Shown piece after piece: positions 1 to 8,047 of a DNA stretch of 64,000 nucleotides. The translations under genes and the position numbers were made by a program. Source of the stretch: Timonella corticicola (GTDB taxonomy: Bacteria > Actinomycetota > Actinomycetes > Actinomycetales > Cellulomonadaceae); assembly GCF_042683685.1 (NCBI RefSeq), contig NZ_JBHUOP010000005.1:124001-188000 (forward strand), written 5' to 3'. Position 1 is the stretch's first letter, and every line of letters begins with the position of its first letter. The notes under the pieces were generated by a model. That model made no database searches. It was not told where the DNA came from and saw only the letters and a list, made by a program, of their open reading frames with translations.

Positions 1-432
1 CAGAAGACCACCGTTACCGGTATCGAGACCTTCCACAAGCAGATGACCCAGGCACAGGCTGGTGACAACACCGGTCTGCTCCTCCGTGGTATCAAGCGTG
101 AAGACGTTGAGCGTGGTCAGGTTGTTGTCAAGCCTGGTTCGATCACCCCTCACACCCACTTCGAGGCTCAGGTCTACATCCTTGCCAAGGATGAGGGTGG
201 ACGTCACAACCCGTTCTACTCGAACTACCGTCCACAGTTCTACTTCCGTACCACGGACGTAACCGGTGTTATCACCCTTCCTGAGGGCACCGAAATGGTT
301 ATGCCTGGCGACAACACTGAGATGTCCGTAGAGCTCATCCAGCCAATCGCTATGGAAGAGGGCCTCGGCTTCGCTATCCGTGAGGGTGGCCGCACCGTTG
401 GTTCCGGTCGTGTGACCAAGATCGTTAAGTGA
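1..432 (+). CDS. tuf: Elongation factor Tu, C-terminal part (5' end outside window)
   Basis: The reading frame is open from the first base and encodes about 143 residues of domains 2-3 of EF-Tu, the GTPase that delivers aminoacyl-tRNA to the ribosome. Diagnostic stretches are GIKREDVERGQ, the segment KDEGGRHNPFYSNYRPQFYF, TTDVTG and the final REGGRTVGSGRV. The ATG at position 43 is internal, because the preceding residues (KTTVTGIETF) already match the family. The gene lies directly upstream of the S10 operon, the usual str-to-S10 order, and ends at its own strong terminator. Confidence 0.98.
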   Translation, partial: QKTTVTGIETFHKQMTQAQAGDNTGLLLRGIKREDVERGQVVVKPGSITPHTHFEAQVYILAKDEGGRHNPFYSNYRPQFYFRTTDVTGVITLPEGTEMVMPGDNTEMSVELIQPIAMEEGLGFAIREGGRTVGSGRVTKIVK

Positions 433-461
433 TCTAGTTTCACCACCCGGCTAAACGCTGA

Positions 462-497
462 CCGAAAGGGTCCCTGCTTCGGCAGGGGCCCTTTCGG
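462..497 (+). terminator. Rho-independent terminator of tuf
   Basis: Sixteen-base arms (462-477 and 482-497) pair around a TTCG tetraloop with one G-U pair. It begins 30 bases after the tuf stop. No long T-run follows, as is common in high-GC actinomycetes. Confidence 0.9.
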
Positions 498-1039
498 CGT
501 ATGTCTGGGGAGTCGTGGAAGCGATACTTTGGTTACACGGTCTGTATGGACTCTGTCTTGAACATGCATCCTGTGACGTTAGTCGTTCCACATCATCGTG
601 GCTAGGAGCGATGCTGCTTTTCCGATATACTTTCTAAGACGTAACCCCAACTGCCAAGGGCGCATGCAAGAACCCCTTGTGATCTTGGTTAAAGCGGTTG
701 GCTTTTTGCTGTCAAGCATGGCAGTATTGAGTAGTTGCCTGTTTCAGGGCGCGATCGTTAAAAATATCGAACAGTGTGCATGGCCGAGGCGCAAAGCGCC
801 TTTATTTGTGTTGAGCTCTCTGTAGATATGTCAGATCGAAGCCCGCAGCCTACGGCTAGCACAGGCAAGCAGACGTTGTGAAGGAACGCGTTGGGCTTGT
901 TTCATTGAGTTCGATGGTTTCTTCTCGAAAAACGACCCGCACACAAATGTGTAGCGTTGCGTATTGCCCGAAAGGGCGACACGCGCGAGCGCGGGGGTCG
1001 GACAGATAGCGGTTCAAGAGAAGAGAGTCAGACGACGCC
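498..1039 (+). other. Long leader/intergenic region before rpsJ
   Basis: About 540 bases separate the tuf terminator from rpsJ. I see no credible gene; the 75-codon frame at 598-825 has no family resemblance and no ribosome binding site. The region must hold the S10 operon promoter and probably a long 5' leader. Short self-complementary runs occur near 786-802 (GGCGCAAAGCGCC) and 966-976 (GCCCGAAAGGGC). Confidence 0.5.
735..764 (+). promoter_or_regulatory. Candidate S10-operon promoter
   Basis: TTGCCT at 735-740 is followed 18 bases later by TAAAAA (759-764). A separate TATACT at 626-631 is an alternative -10 box but has no recognisable -35. The choice is a guess from hexamer similarity. Confidence 0.3.
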
Positions 1040-1348
1040 ATGGCGGGACAGAAGATCCGCATCCGGCTCAAGTCCTACGACCACGAGGTAATCGACAGTT
1101 CGGCGCGCAAGATCGTCGACACGGTTACTCGCGCTGGTGCGACGGTCGTGGGCCCGGTGCCGTTGCCAACGGAGAAGAACGTGTTCGTTGTTATCCGTTC
1201 GCCTCACAAGTACAAGGACAGCCGCGAGCACTTTGAAATGCGCACGCACAAGCGGCTTATCGACATCATCGATCCAACGCCAAAGGCAGTAGATTCGCTC
1301 ATGCGTCTCGACCTTCCAGCGGACGTTAACATCGAGATTAAGCTTTGA
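1040..1348 (+). CDS. rpsJ: 30S ribosomal protein S10
   Basis: This 102-residue protein is full length for S10, which sits in the 30S head and also takes part in NusB-S10 antitermination. Family signatures are GQKIRIRLKSYDHEVID near the start, the GPVPLPTE segment (about residues 38-45) and HKRLIDIIDPTPK (about 70-82). The ATG at 1040 follows a purine-rich GAAGAGAG stretch. It is the first gene of the S10 operon and is followed 19 bases later by rplC. Confidence 0.98.
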   Translation: MAGQKIRIRLKSYDHEVIDSSARKIVDTVTRAGATVVGPVPLPTEKNVFVVIRSPHKYKDSREHFEMRTHKRLIDIIDPTPKAVDSLMRLDLPADVNIEIKL

Positions 1349-1367
1349 GACTGGGGGAAGAACTTAA

Positions 1368-2027
1368 ATGACTACCCAGCAGAACGAGAAGCCGGTAAAG
1401 GCAGTTCTCGGTAAGAAGCTCGGCATGACCCAGGTTTGGGATGAGAACGGCCGTCTGGTTCCTGTGACTGTTGTTGCAGTGGAGCCAAACGTTGTCACTC
1501 AGGTCCGCACCGCCGAGGTTGATGGCTACGCATCCGTTCAGGTTGCTACCGGCCAGATCGACCCACGCAAGGTGACCAAGCCACTCAAGGGACACTTCGA
1601 GAAGGCAGGCGTGACCCCACGCCGTCACGTTACCGAGATTCGTACCTCTGACGCTTCTGAATACAGCCTTGGTCAGGAGATCAACGTTGACGTATTCGAA
1701 GCAGGTATCAAGGTAGACGTAATTGGTACCACCAAGGGTAAGGGTTTCGCCGGTGTTATGAAGCGTCACGGCTTCGCCGGTGTATCCGCATCCCACGGTG
1801 CACACCGTAACCACCGCAAGCCTGGTTCGATCGGTGGAGCCTCGACTCCGTCGCGCGTATTCAAGGGCCTGCGCATGGCCGGCCGCATGGGTGGCGAGCG
1901 CCAGACCACACAGAACCTGACCGTACACGCAGTAGACGCTGCCAAGGGCTACGTACTCGTAAAGGGTGCTGTTCCAGGTCCTAAGGGTGGCGTGGTACTC
2001 GTACGTAGCGCAGTTAAGGGAGCGTGA
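1368..2027 (+). CDS. rplC: 50S ribosomal protein L3
   Basis: The 219-residue product matches L3, an early 23S rRNA-binding assembly protein. KAVLGKKLGMTQVWDENG near the N-terminus is the conserved beginning after a short polar extension. The GTTKGKGFAGVMKRHGF loop and the AHRNHRKPGSIG segment are the extension that reaches the peptidyl transferase centre. The stop overlaps the region just before rplD, so the two are probably translationally coupled. Confidence 0.98.
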   Translation: MTTQQNEKPVKAVLGKKLGMTQVWDENGRLVPVTVVAVEPNVVTQVRTAEVDGYASVQVATGQIDPRKVTKPLKGHFEKAGVTPRRHVTEIRTSDASEYSLGQEINVDVFEAGIKVDVIGTTKGKGFAGVMKRHGFAGVSASHGAHRNHRKPGSIGGASTPSRVFKGLRMAGRMGGERQTTQNLTVHAVDAAKGYVLVKGAVPGPKGGVVLVRSAVKGA

Positions 2028-2032
2028 ACAAA

Positions 2033-2719
2033 ATGGCTAACCTGACTGTTGACGTAATCGACGCAACCGGCAAGAAGAGCGGCTCCGCCGAGCTCCCTGC
2101 TGAGATCTTCGATGTAGAGCTCAACGTTCCACTCATCCACCAGGTAGTTGTCGCGCAGCGCGCGGCAGCGCGCCAGGGAACGCACGCGACGAAGACTCGC
2201 GCAGATGTTTCCGGTGGTGGACGTAAGCCTTACAAGCAGAAGGGTACCGGTCGTGCTCGCCAGGGTTCGACCCGTGCGCCTCAGTTCGCGGGTGGTGGAA
2301 TCGTTCACGGTCCACAGCCACGCGACTACTCGCAGCGCACCCCTAAGAAGATGAAGGCAGCAGCCCTCCGTGGTGCACTTTCGGACCGCGCACGCGCAAA
2401 CCGCGTTCACGTGATCTCCGGATTCGGCATCGGTGAGACTCCTTCGACCAAGCAGGCACTTGCAGCGCTGAAGGGTCTGACCTTCAGCAAGGCGAACTTC
2501 GATGACGTGAAGCACGTCCTCGTGGTTCACGAGCGCGGTGACGAGGTTACCGTTAAGTCCCTGCGTAACGTTGAGTCCGTTCACCTGCTTGCTGCAGACC
2601 AGCTCAACACCTACGACGTGCTTATCTCTGACGACGTTGTGTTCACCGAAGGTGCACTCGCTGCATACATCGCTGGTCCAACCAAGTCGGCTGAGCTCGA
2701 CAAGGAGACTGCAAAGTGA
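2033..2719 (+). CDS. rplD: 50S ribosomal protein L4
   Basis: L4 binds 23S rRNA and lines the exit tunnel; in enterobacteria it also represses the S10 operon. The tunnel loop is visible as GGGRKPYKQKGTGRARQGS, followed by GGGIVHGPQPRDYS. A GTG at 2024 overlaps the rplC stop, but the AAGGGAG ribosome binding site (2016-2022) is ten bases from the ATG at 2033 and only one base from the GTG. I therefore start at 2033, giving 228 residues. Confidence 0.95.
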   Translation: MANLTVDVIDATGKKSGSAELPAEIFDVELNVPLIHQVVVAQRAAARQGTHATKTRADVSGGGRKPYKQKGTGRARQGSTRAPQFAGGGIVHGPQPRDYSQRTPKKMKAAALRGALSDRARANRVHVISGFGIGETPSTKQALAALKGLTFSKANFDDVKHVLVVHERGDEVTVKSLRNVESVHLLAADQLNTYDVLISDDVVFTEGALAAYIAGPTKSAELDKETAK

Positions 2720-3021
2720 CTCACGTACAGAAGGACCCTCGCGACATCCTGGTCGCTCCCGTCCTCACGGAGAAGAGCTATGTTGGTTTCGAACAGGGTA
2801 AGTACACCTTCCTTGTAGACCCACGCTCGAACAAGACCGAGATCAAGATTGCCGTAGAAAAGGTATTCGGCGTCAAGGTCGCCTCCGTCAACACGATTAA
2901 CCGTACGGGCAAGACCCGTCGTACCCGTTTCGGCATCGGTAAGCGCAAGGACACCAAGCGCGCGATCGTGACCCTCGTTGAGGGTCAGCAGATCGACGTG
3001 TTCGGTGGAGCTGCCAACTGA
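2716..3021 (+). CDS. rplW: 50S ribosomal protein L23
   Basis: The 101-residue product is L23, which surrounds the tunnel exit and docks trigger factor and SRP. KDPRDILVAPVLTEKSY opens the fold, and the loop GKTRRTRFGIGKRKDTKRAIV is the basic rRNA-binding extension. The GTG start overlaps the rplD stop by four bases, so translation is coupled. Confidence 0.97.
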   Translation: MTHVQKDPRDILVAPVLTEKSYVGFEQGKYTFLVDPRSNKTEIKIAVEKVFGVKVASVNTINRTGKTRRTRFGIGKRKDTKRAIVTLVEGQQIDVFGGAAN

Positions 3022-3053
3022 AGCCGTTCGAGAGCAGATTAGGATAGATCCCC

Positions 3054-3890
3054 ATGGGAATCCGTAAGTACAAGCCGACTACGCCGGGCCGCCGTGGTTC
3101 GAGTGTTGCCGACTTCGTCGAGATCACGCGCTCGGAGCCGGAGAAGTCCCTCGTTCGTCCGCTGACCAAGACTGGTGGACGCAACAACTCCGGTCGTATC
3201 ACCACCCGCCACAAGGGTGGTGGCCACAAGCGCGCTTACCGCGTCATTGACTTCCGTCGCCACGACAAGGACGGCGTACCGGCAAAGGTCGCTCACATTG
3301 AGTACGACCCAAACCGTACCGCCCGCATTGCCCTTCTGCACTACGCAGACGGCGAGAAGCGCTACATCATCGCTCCTGAGAAGTTGAAGCAGGGAGACGT
3401 TGTCGAGAACGGTCCTAAGGCCGACATCAAGCCAGGCAACAACCTCCCGCTGCGCAACATCCCAACCGGTACCGTGATTCACGCTATCGAGCTTCGCCCA
3501 GGTGGCGGCGCTAAGATCGCACGTTCCGCCGGTGTCTCCGTGCAGTTGGTTGCAAAGGACGGCCCATACGCTCAGCTGCGTATGCCATCCGGCGAAATCC
3601 GCAACGTTGACGCTCGCTGCCGTGCAACCGTTGGTGAGGTTGGCAACGCAGAGCAGTCCAACATCAACTGGGGTAAGGCCGGCCGTATGCGGTGGAAGGG
3701 CGTTCGCCCAACCGTCCGCGGTGTTGCCATGAACCCAATCGACCACCCACACGGTGGTGGTGAAGGTAAGACCTCCGGTGGTCGCCACCCAGTCTCACCT
3801 TGGGGTCAGCCAGAAGGTCGTACCCGTCGCCCGAACAAGCCAAGCGACAAGCTTATTGTTCGTCGTCGCCGCACCGGCAAGAAGCGCTGA
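3054..3890 (+). CDS. rplB: 50S ribosomal protein L2
   Basis: This 278-residue protein is standard length for L2, needed for subunit association and peptidyl transferase activity. The beginning MGIRKYKPTTPGRRGSSV, the segment GGRNNSGRITTRHKGGGHKR, and VAMNPIDHPHGGGEGKTSGG with the conserved histidine region (about residues 224-243) are all present. It lies between rplW and rpsS as expected. Confidence 0.98.
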   Translation: MGIRKYKPTTPGRRGSSVADFVEITRSEPEKSLVRPLTKTGGRNNSGRITTRHKGGGHKRAYRVIDFRRHDKDGVPAKVAHIEYDPNRTARIALLHYADGEKRYIIAPEKLKQGDVVENGPKADIKPGNNLPLRNIPTGTVIHAIELRPGGGAKIARSAGVSVQLVAKDGPYAQLRMPSGEIRNVDARCRATVGEVGNAEQSNINWGKAGRMRWKGVRPTVRGVAMNPIDHPHGGGEGKTSGGRHPVSPWGQPEGRTRRPNKPSDKLIVRRRRTGKKR

Positions 3891-3905
3891 TAGGAGCCTG
3901 GAACA

Positions 3906-4187
3906 ATGCCACGTAGCTTGAAGAAGGGTCCTTTCGTTGACGGCCACCTTCAGAAGAAGGTTGATGCCCAGAACGAAGCTGGCACCCAGAACGTAATTAA
4001 GACCTGGTCCCGTCGGTCGGTTATCACCCCCGACTTCCTAGGTCACACCTTTGCCGTGCACGACGGTCGCAAGCACGTTCCCGTGTTTGTAACCGAGTCT
4101 ATGGTTGGACACAAGCTCGGTGAGTTTGCCCCAACGCGGACTTTCCGCGGCCACGTGAAAGACGACAAGAAGGGTCGTCGCCGCTGA
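3906..4187 (+). CDS. rpsS: 30S ribosomal protein S19
   Basis: The 93-residue product is S19, which pairs with S13 in the 30S head near the A-site tRNA. MPRSLKKGPFVDGHLQKKV and TWSRRSVITPDFLGHTFAVHDG are family signatures, and the basic GRRR end is normal. An AGGAG-like site lies just before the ATG. Confidence 0.98.
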   Translation: MPRSLKKGPFVDGHLQKKVDAQNEAGTQNVIKTWSRRSVITPDFLGHTFAVHDGRKHVPVFVTESMVGHKLGEFAPTRTFRGHVKDDKKGRRR

Positions 4188-4248
4188 CCCCGCGGGTCAG
4201 CAGCGAGGACTACTTCTGGTCATGACGAACCAAGAAGGCAGGACAGCA

Positions 4249-4617
4249 ATGGAAGCCATGGCGAAGGCTCGGTTTATCCGTGTCACGCCCCAGAAGGCCC
4301 GTCGCGTCGTGGATCTTATCCGTGGCAAGCAGGCCACTGAGGCCGTAGCCGTACTGAAGTTTGCACCACAGGCTGCAAGCGAGCCAGTACTCAAGGTCGT
4401 GCAGAGCGCGATCGCAAACGCACGGGTAATCGCCGACCGCGACAACGTAGCCTTTGACGAGAACAACCTCGTCATCAAGACTGCGCTCGTAGACGAGGGA
4501 CCAACGCTCAAGCGTTTCCGTCCCCGTGCTCAGGGTCGTGCAAGCCAGATCCTCAAGCGGACCAGCCACATCACAGTGGTTGTAGCTCCGGTTGACGACA
4601 AGGAAGGGGCCCGATAG
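4249..4617 (+). CDS. rplV: 50S ribosomal protein L22
   Basis: L22 spans the 50S subunit and forms part of the tunnel constriction. KARFIRVTPQKARRVVDLIR and the beta-hairpin segment GPTLKRFRPRAQGRAS are diagnostic. An in-frame ATG at 4222 would add nine residues, but AGGA at 4240-4243 is ideally spaced for the ATG at 4249. That start gives 122 residues, closer to the family norm. The stop shares one base with the rpsC start. Confidence 0.93.
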   Translation: MEAMAKARFIRVTPQKARRVVDLIRGKQATEAVAVLKFAPQAASEPVLKVVQSAIANARVIADRDNVAFDENNLVIKTALVDEGPTLKRFRPRAQGRASQILKRTSHITVVVAPVDDKEGAR

Positions 4618-5438
4618 TGGGACAGAAGGTTCACCCGCACGGGTACCGCCTCGGCATTACCACCGACCACCGGTCGCGTTGGTTTGCTGACAGCACCAAG
4701 CCTGGTCAGCGTTACCGCGACTACGTTCGTGAGGACGTAGCTATCCGCAAGCTCATGAGCGAAGGCCTTGAGCGCGCAGGTATCGCAAAGGTAGAGATCG
4801 AGCGTACGCGTGACCGCGTTCGCGTTGACATCCACACCGCACGTCCAGGTATCGTAATCGGCCGTCGTGGAGCCGAAGCAGACCGTATTCGCGGAGAGCT
4901 TGAAAAGCTCACCGGCAAGCAGGTTCAGCTCAACATCCTCGAGGTCAAGAACGCAGAGATCGAAGCACAGCTTGTTGCTCAGGGTATTGCTGAGCAGCTT
5001 GCATCGCGTGTTTCCTTCCGTCGCGCAATGCGCAAGGGCATGCAGTCCGCGCTCCGCGCAGGCGCCAAGGGAATTCGTGTTCAGTGCTCCGGTCGTCTCG
5101 GCGGCGCAGAGATGAGCCGTTCCGAGTTCTACCGCGAGGGACGCGTTCCACTTCACACTCTTCGTGCGAACATCGACTACGGCTTCTATGAGGCACGTAC
5201 GACCTTTGGTCGCATCGGCGTGAAGGTATGGATCTACAAGGGTGACATCACCGAGAAGGAATTCAACGCTCAGCAGGCAGCGCAGGCACCACGTGCCGGT
5301 CGCGGCCGTTCTGACCGTCCTTCGCGTGGTGGTCGCCGTAACAACGACCGCAACAAGGCTGCGCAGGAAACTGCAACTGCTGAGTCGGCTCCAGCCGAGG
5401 CAGCAACTCCAGCCGCTGAAACCGGAACGGAGGCCTGA
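4617..5438 (+). CDS. rpsC: 30S ribosomal protein S3
   Basis: S3 sits at the mRNA entry tunnel. MGQKVHPHGYRLGIT opens the protein, and the KH domain carries the loop GIVIGRRGAEADRIR (about residues 82-96). The C-terminal domain includes GCSGRLGGAEMSRSE-like sequence and the YGFYEARTTFGRIGVKVWIY segment. The last 45 or so residues are an RGRS/Ala/Glu-rich disordered tail, usual in actinobacteria, giving 273 residues. GTG start, overlapping the rplV stop. Confidence 0.97.
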   Translation: MGQKVHPHGYRLGITTDHRSRWFADSTKPGQRYRDYVREDVAIRKLMSEGLERAGIAKVEIERTRDRVRVDIHTARPGIVIGRRGAEADRIRGELEKLTGKQVQLNILEVKNAEIEAQLVAQGIAEQLASRVSFRRAMRKGMQSALRAGAKGIRVQCSGRLGGAEMSRSEFYREGRVPLHTLRANIDYGFYEARTTFGRIGVKVWIYKGDITEKEFNAQQAAQAPRAGRGRSDRPSRGGRRNNDRNKAAQETATAESAPAEAATPAAETGTEA

Positions 5439-5442
5439 GCGA

Positions 5443-5862
5443 ATGCTTATCCCGCGCAGGCTTAAGCACCGCAAGCAGCACCACCCATCGCGCTCCGGCG
5501 CATCCAAGGGTGGCAACGTTGTCGCGTTTGGTGAGTACGGTATCCAGGCTTTGACCCCTGCATACGTCACCAACCGTCAGATTGAAGCTGCACGTATTGC
5601 GATGACCCGTCACATCAAGCGTGGCGGTAAGGTCTGGATCAACATCTATCCAGACCGCCCTCTCACCAAGAAGCCAGCCGAAACCCGCATGGGTTCCGGT
5701 AAGGGTTCGCCTGAATGGTGGGTTGCAAACGTCAAGCCAGGCCGAATCGTATTCGAACTGGCAGGAGTTCCGGAGCCGCTCGCACGCGAGGCAATGCGTC
5801 GCGCGATGCACAAGCTCCCAATGAAGTGCCGTTTCGTGGTACGCGAAGGAGGTGCTAACTGA
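5443..5862 (+). CDS. rplP: 50S ribosomal protein L16
   Basis: The 139-residue L16 organises the A-site tRNA elbow region of the 50S. MLIPRRLKHRKQHHPSRSG is the canonical start, so the ATG at 5443 is chosen although the frame is open further upstream inside rpsC. PDRPLTKKPAETRMGSGKGS and the EAMRRAMHKLPMKCRFV end are typical. Its stop overlaps the rpmC ATG by one base. Confidence 0.97.
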   Translation: MLIPRRLKHRKQHHPSRSGASKGGNVVAFGEYGIQALTPAYVTNRQIEAARIAMTRHIKRGGKVWINIYPDRPLTKKPAETRMGSGKGSPEWWVANVKPGRIVFELAGVPEPLAREAMRRAMHKLPMKCRFVVREGGAN

Positions 5863-6101
5863 TGGCTGTAGGAACTAAGGGTCTCGAAGCCAAGGAGTTG
5901 GACCTACTCGATGACGCAGCTCTCGTGGCTGAACTCGAGAAGGCAAAGAAGGAACTCTTCAACCTGCGTTTCCAGGCTGCCTCTGGTCAGCTCGAGACGC
6001 ACGGTCGACTCAAGGCCGTTCGTCGCGACATCGCACGAATCTACACGATTCTGCGTGAGCGCGAGCTCGGCATTCGTACTGCACCCAGCGTTAGCGAGTG
6101 A
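5862..6101 (+). CDS. rpmC: 50S ribosomal protein L29
   Basis: This 79-residue two-helix protein is L29 at the tunnel exit. LEKAKKELFNLRFQAASGQL and LKAVRRDIARIYTILRERE are the conserved helices. Short extensions at both ends (GTKGLEAKELD and RTAPSVSE) are common in actinomycetes. The ATG overlaps the rplP stop. Confidence 0.95.
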   Translation: MAVGTKGLEAKELDLLDDAALVAELEKAKKELFNLRFQAASGQLETHGRLKAVRRDIARIYTILRERELGIRTAPSVSE

Positions 6102-6108
6102 GGCTTAA

Positions 6109-6381
6109 ATGAGCGAGAAGGTAATCGCAGAACGCCCTCAGCGCAAGACGCGTCGTGGGTACGTAGTTAGTGACAAGATGGACAAAACCATCGTTGTTGA
6201 AGTTGAGGATCGCGTAAAGCACCCACTTTACGGTAAGGTTATCCGCAGGACTAGCAAGGTGAAGGCTCACGATGAGCTGAGCACCGCTGGAATCGGCGAC
6301 CTGGTCCTCATCATGGAAACCCGCCCGCTCTCCGCTACCAAGCGTTGGCGTCTGGTGGAGATCCTCGAGAAGGCTAAGTAA
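6109..6381 (+). CDS. rpsQ: 30S ribosomal protein S17
   Basis: The 90-residue S17 has the OB-fold signatures GYVVSDKMDKTIVVEVEDRV and HPLYGKVIRRTSKVKAHDE, and the C-terminal KRWRLVEILEKAK. It is the last gene of the S10 operon here, because a strong hairpin follows directly before rplN. Confidence 0.97.
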   Translation: MSEKVIAERPQRKTRRGYVVSDKMDKTIVVEVEDRVKHPLYGKVIRRTSKVKAHDELSTAGIGDLVLIMETRPLSATKRWRLVEILEKAK

Positions 6382-6396
6382 GTTCTTTCGCTCTGC

Positions 6397-6424
6397 GGGG
6401 CGGATCGTATTTACGGTCCGCCCC
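6397..6424 (+). terminator. Terminator or attenuator between S10 and spc operons
   Basis: Twelve-base arms (6397-6408 and 6413-6424) enclose an ATTT loop, with one T-G pair. It starts 16 bases after rpsQ. Confidence 0.8.
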
Positions 6425-6435
6425 ATCAGGGTGTC

Positions 6436-6464
6436 TTGACCAAACTTTCCTTGAAAAATATCCG
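6436..6464 (+). promoter_or_regulatory. Candidate spc-operon promoter
   Basis: TTGACC at 6436-6441 lies 17 bases before TATCCG (6459-6464), between the terminator and rplN. The -35 is good and the -10 weak, within an A-rich stretch. Position supports a separate promoter for rplN onward. Confidence 0.45.
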
Positions 6465-6516
6465 TTCGGCAAGGCTCGTTTAGACGAGAACCAGCTCGAC
6501 GACAGGAGTTCATTAC

Positions 6517-6885
6517 ATGATCCAGCAGGAGTCGCGACTTCGCGTTGCTGACAACACCGGTGCAAAGGAAATCCTCTGCATCCGTGTTCTCGGTGGCTCG
6601 GGCCGTCGCTACGCCGGAATCGGCGACACCATTGTCGCAACCGTCAAGGATGCAATCCCTGGCGGAAACGTTAAGAAGGGTGACGTCGTTAAGGCGGTCG
6701 TCGTCCGCACTGCCAAGGAACGTCGTCGCCCAGACGGCTCTTACATCAAGTTTGACGAGAACGCAGCTGTCATTCTCAAGAACGACGGTGAGCCTCGTGG
6801 AACCCGTATCTTCGGCCCAGTCGGCCGTGAGCTGCGTGACAAGCGTTTCATGAAGATCATCTCGCTTGCTCCGGAGGTGCTCTGA
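6517..6885 (+). CDS. rplN: 50S ribosomal protein L14
   Basis: The 122-residue L14 begins MIQQESRLRVADNTGAKEIL, the family signature, and includes GGSGRRYAGIGDTIVATVKDA and FDENAAVILKNDGEPRGTRI. It lies at the subunit interface. AGGAG (6505-6509) precedes the ATG. First gene of the spc operon. Confidence 0.98.
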   Translation: MIQQESRLRVADNTGAKEILCIRVLGGSGRRYAGIGDTIVATVKDAIPGGNVKKGDVVKAVVVRTAKERRRPDGSYIKFDENAAVILKNDGEPRGTRIFGPVGRELRDKRFMKIISLAPEVL

Positions 6886-6886
6886 C

Positions 6887-7237
6887 ATGGCGAACATCAA
6901 GAAGGGTGACACCGTAGTTGTCATCGCAGGTAAGGACAAGGGTAAGACCGGTCGCGTTCTTGAGGTAATCAAGGACAGGGACCGCGTCATCGTCGAGGGC
7001 ATTGGCCGTGTTACCAAGCACACCAAGCCTGGACAGACCGCCCGTGGTTCCCGTACCGGTGGCATTGAGGTTGTTGAAGCCCCAATTCACATTTCGAACG
7101 TTCAGTTCTTCGATGCTGAAGCGAAGCGCGGCAAGCGCCTCGGCTCGCGTCTTGAGGAAGTAGAACGCGATGGTCGCACCCGCGTTACCCGCGTCCGCGT
7201 TGCTCGCGGACACGGTGAGGCAGAGAGGGACGTCTGA
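6887..7237 (+). CDS. rplX: 50S ribosomal protein L24
   Basis: L24 is an assembly initiator protein. The KOW motif is visible in the start MANIKKGDTVVVIAGKDKGKT, with GRVTKHTKPGQ following. The frame is open to 6866, but the GGAGGTG ribosome binding site at 6873-6879 and the family N-terminus fix the ATG at 6887, giving 116 residues. Its stop shares one base with the rplE ATG. Confidence 0.96.
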   Translation: MANIKKGDTVVVIAGKDKGKTGRVLEVIKDRDRVIVEGIGRVTKHTKPGQTARGSRTGGIEVVEAPIHISNVQFFDAEAKRGKRLGSRLEEVERDGRTRVTRVRVARGHGEAERDV

Positions 7238-7785
7238 TGGCACAGCCACGTCTTAAGGCACGCTACAACGAAGAGATCCGCAAGGCTCTCCTCGAAGAGT
7301 TCAACCACGAAAACGTCAACCAGGTTGGTGGCCTTGTCAAGGTCGTCGTCAACATGGGTGTCGGTGACGCGGCCAAGGACTCGAAGCTTATCGAAGGCGC
7401 AATTCGTGACCTCACTCTGATCACTGGTCAGAAGCCACAGGTAACCAAGGCACGCAAGTCTATCGCTCAGTTCAAGCTCCGTGAGGGTATGCCGATTGGT
7501 GCGCACGTAACGCTCCGTGGCGACCGCATGTGGGAGTTCACCGACCGTCTCGTGTCGATCGCTCTGCCACGTATCCGTGACTTCCGTGGACTTTCTCCAA
7601 AGCAGTTCGACGGTAACGGAAACTACACGTTCGGTTTGAACGAGCAGTCGATGTTCCACGAGATCGACCCAGACTCGATCGACCGCGTACGCGGTATGGA
7701 CATCACCGTTGTGACCACCGCGAAGACCGATGAAGAGGGCCGTGCCCTCCTCAAGCACCTCGGCTTCCCTTTTAAGGAGAACTGA
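7237..7785 (+). CDS. rplE: 50S ribosomal protein L5
   Basis: The 182-residue L5 binds 5S rRNA and contacts the P-site tRNA. KVVVNMGVGDAAKDSKLIEGA, the TGQKPQVTKARKSIAQFKLR segment and the DEEGRALLKHLGFPFKEN end match the family. It is followed by the zinc-binding S14, the order seen in actinobacteria. Confidence 0.98.
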   Translation: MAQPRLKARYNEEIRKALLEEFNHENVNQVGGLVKVVVNMGVGDAAKDSKLIEGAIRDLTLITGQKPQVTKARKSIAQFKLREGMPIGAHVTLRGDRMWEFTDRLVSIALPRIRDFRGLSPKQFDGNGNYTFGLNEQSMFHEIDPDSIDRVRGMDITVVTTAKTDEEGRALLKHLGFPFKEN

Positions 7786-7786
7786 T

Positions 7787-7972
7787 ATGGCGAAGAAGGC
7801 CCTTATCAACAAGGCAGCCGCAAAGCCTAAGTTCGCGGTTCGCGCCTACACCCGGTGCCAGAAGTGCGGTCGTCCGCACTCGGTGTACCGCAAGTTCGGA
7901 CTCTGCCGTGTATGCCTTCGCGAGATGGCACACCGCGGTGAGCTTCCCGGCGTCACGAAGAGCAGCTGGTAA
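7787..7972 (+). CDS. rpsZ: 30S ribosomal protein S14 type Z (zinc-binding)
   Basis: This 61-residue S14 carries four cysteines at residues 24, 27, 40 and 43 (CQKC and CRVC), the zinc ribbon of the short form. The C-terminus is EMAHRGELPGVTKSSW. The ATG at 7787 follows AAGGAG and lies one base after the rplE stop. A longer, cysteine-free S14 paralogue is at 44902-45204, so this window holds both members of the zinc-dependent and zinc-free pair. Confidence 0.97.
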   Translation: MAKKALINKAAAKPKFAVRAYTRCQKCGRPHSVYRKFGLCRVCLREMAHRGELPGVTKSSW

Positions 7973-8047
7973 CAACTACGTCGTAGGTCCAGTGGGAGCG
8001 TTAAGCAAACTGACTGGATACCCCGACGAGGAAGGGCAAGAAGCCCA

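Noticed and set aside
598..825. 75-codon open frame between tuf and rpsJ
   Set aside because: No Shine-Dalgarno, no family resemblance and GC distribution unlike the coding neighbours.
4530..5573. Long minus-strand frame opposite rplV-rpsC-rplP, and similar long frames opposite rpsQ-rplN, rplR-rpsE and rplB
   Set aside because: They are antisense shadows of highly biased ribosomal genes and encode low-complexity Cys/Leu/Val-rich sequence.
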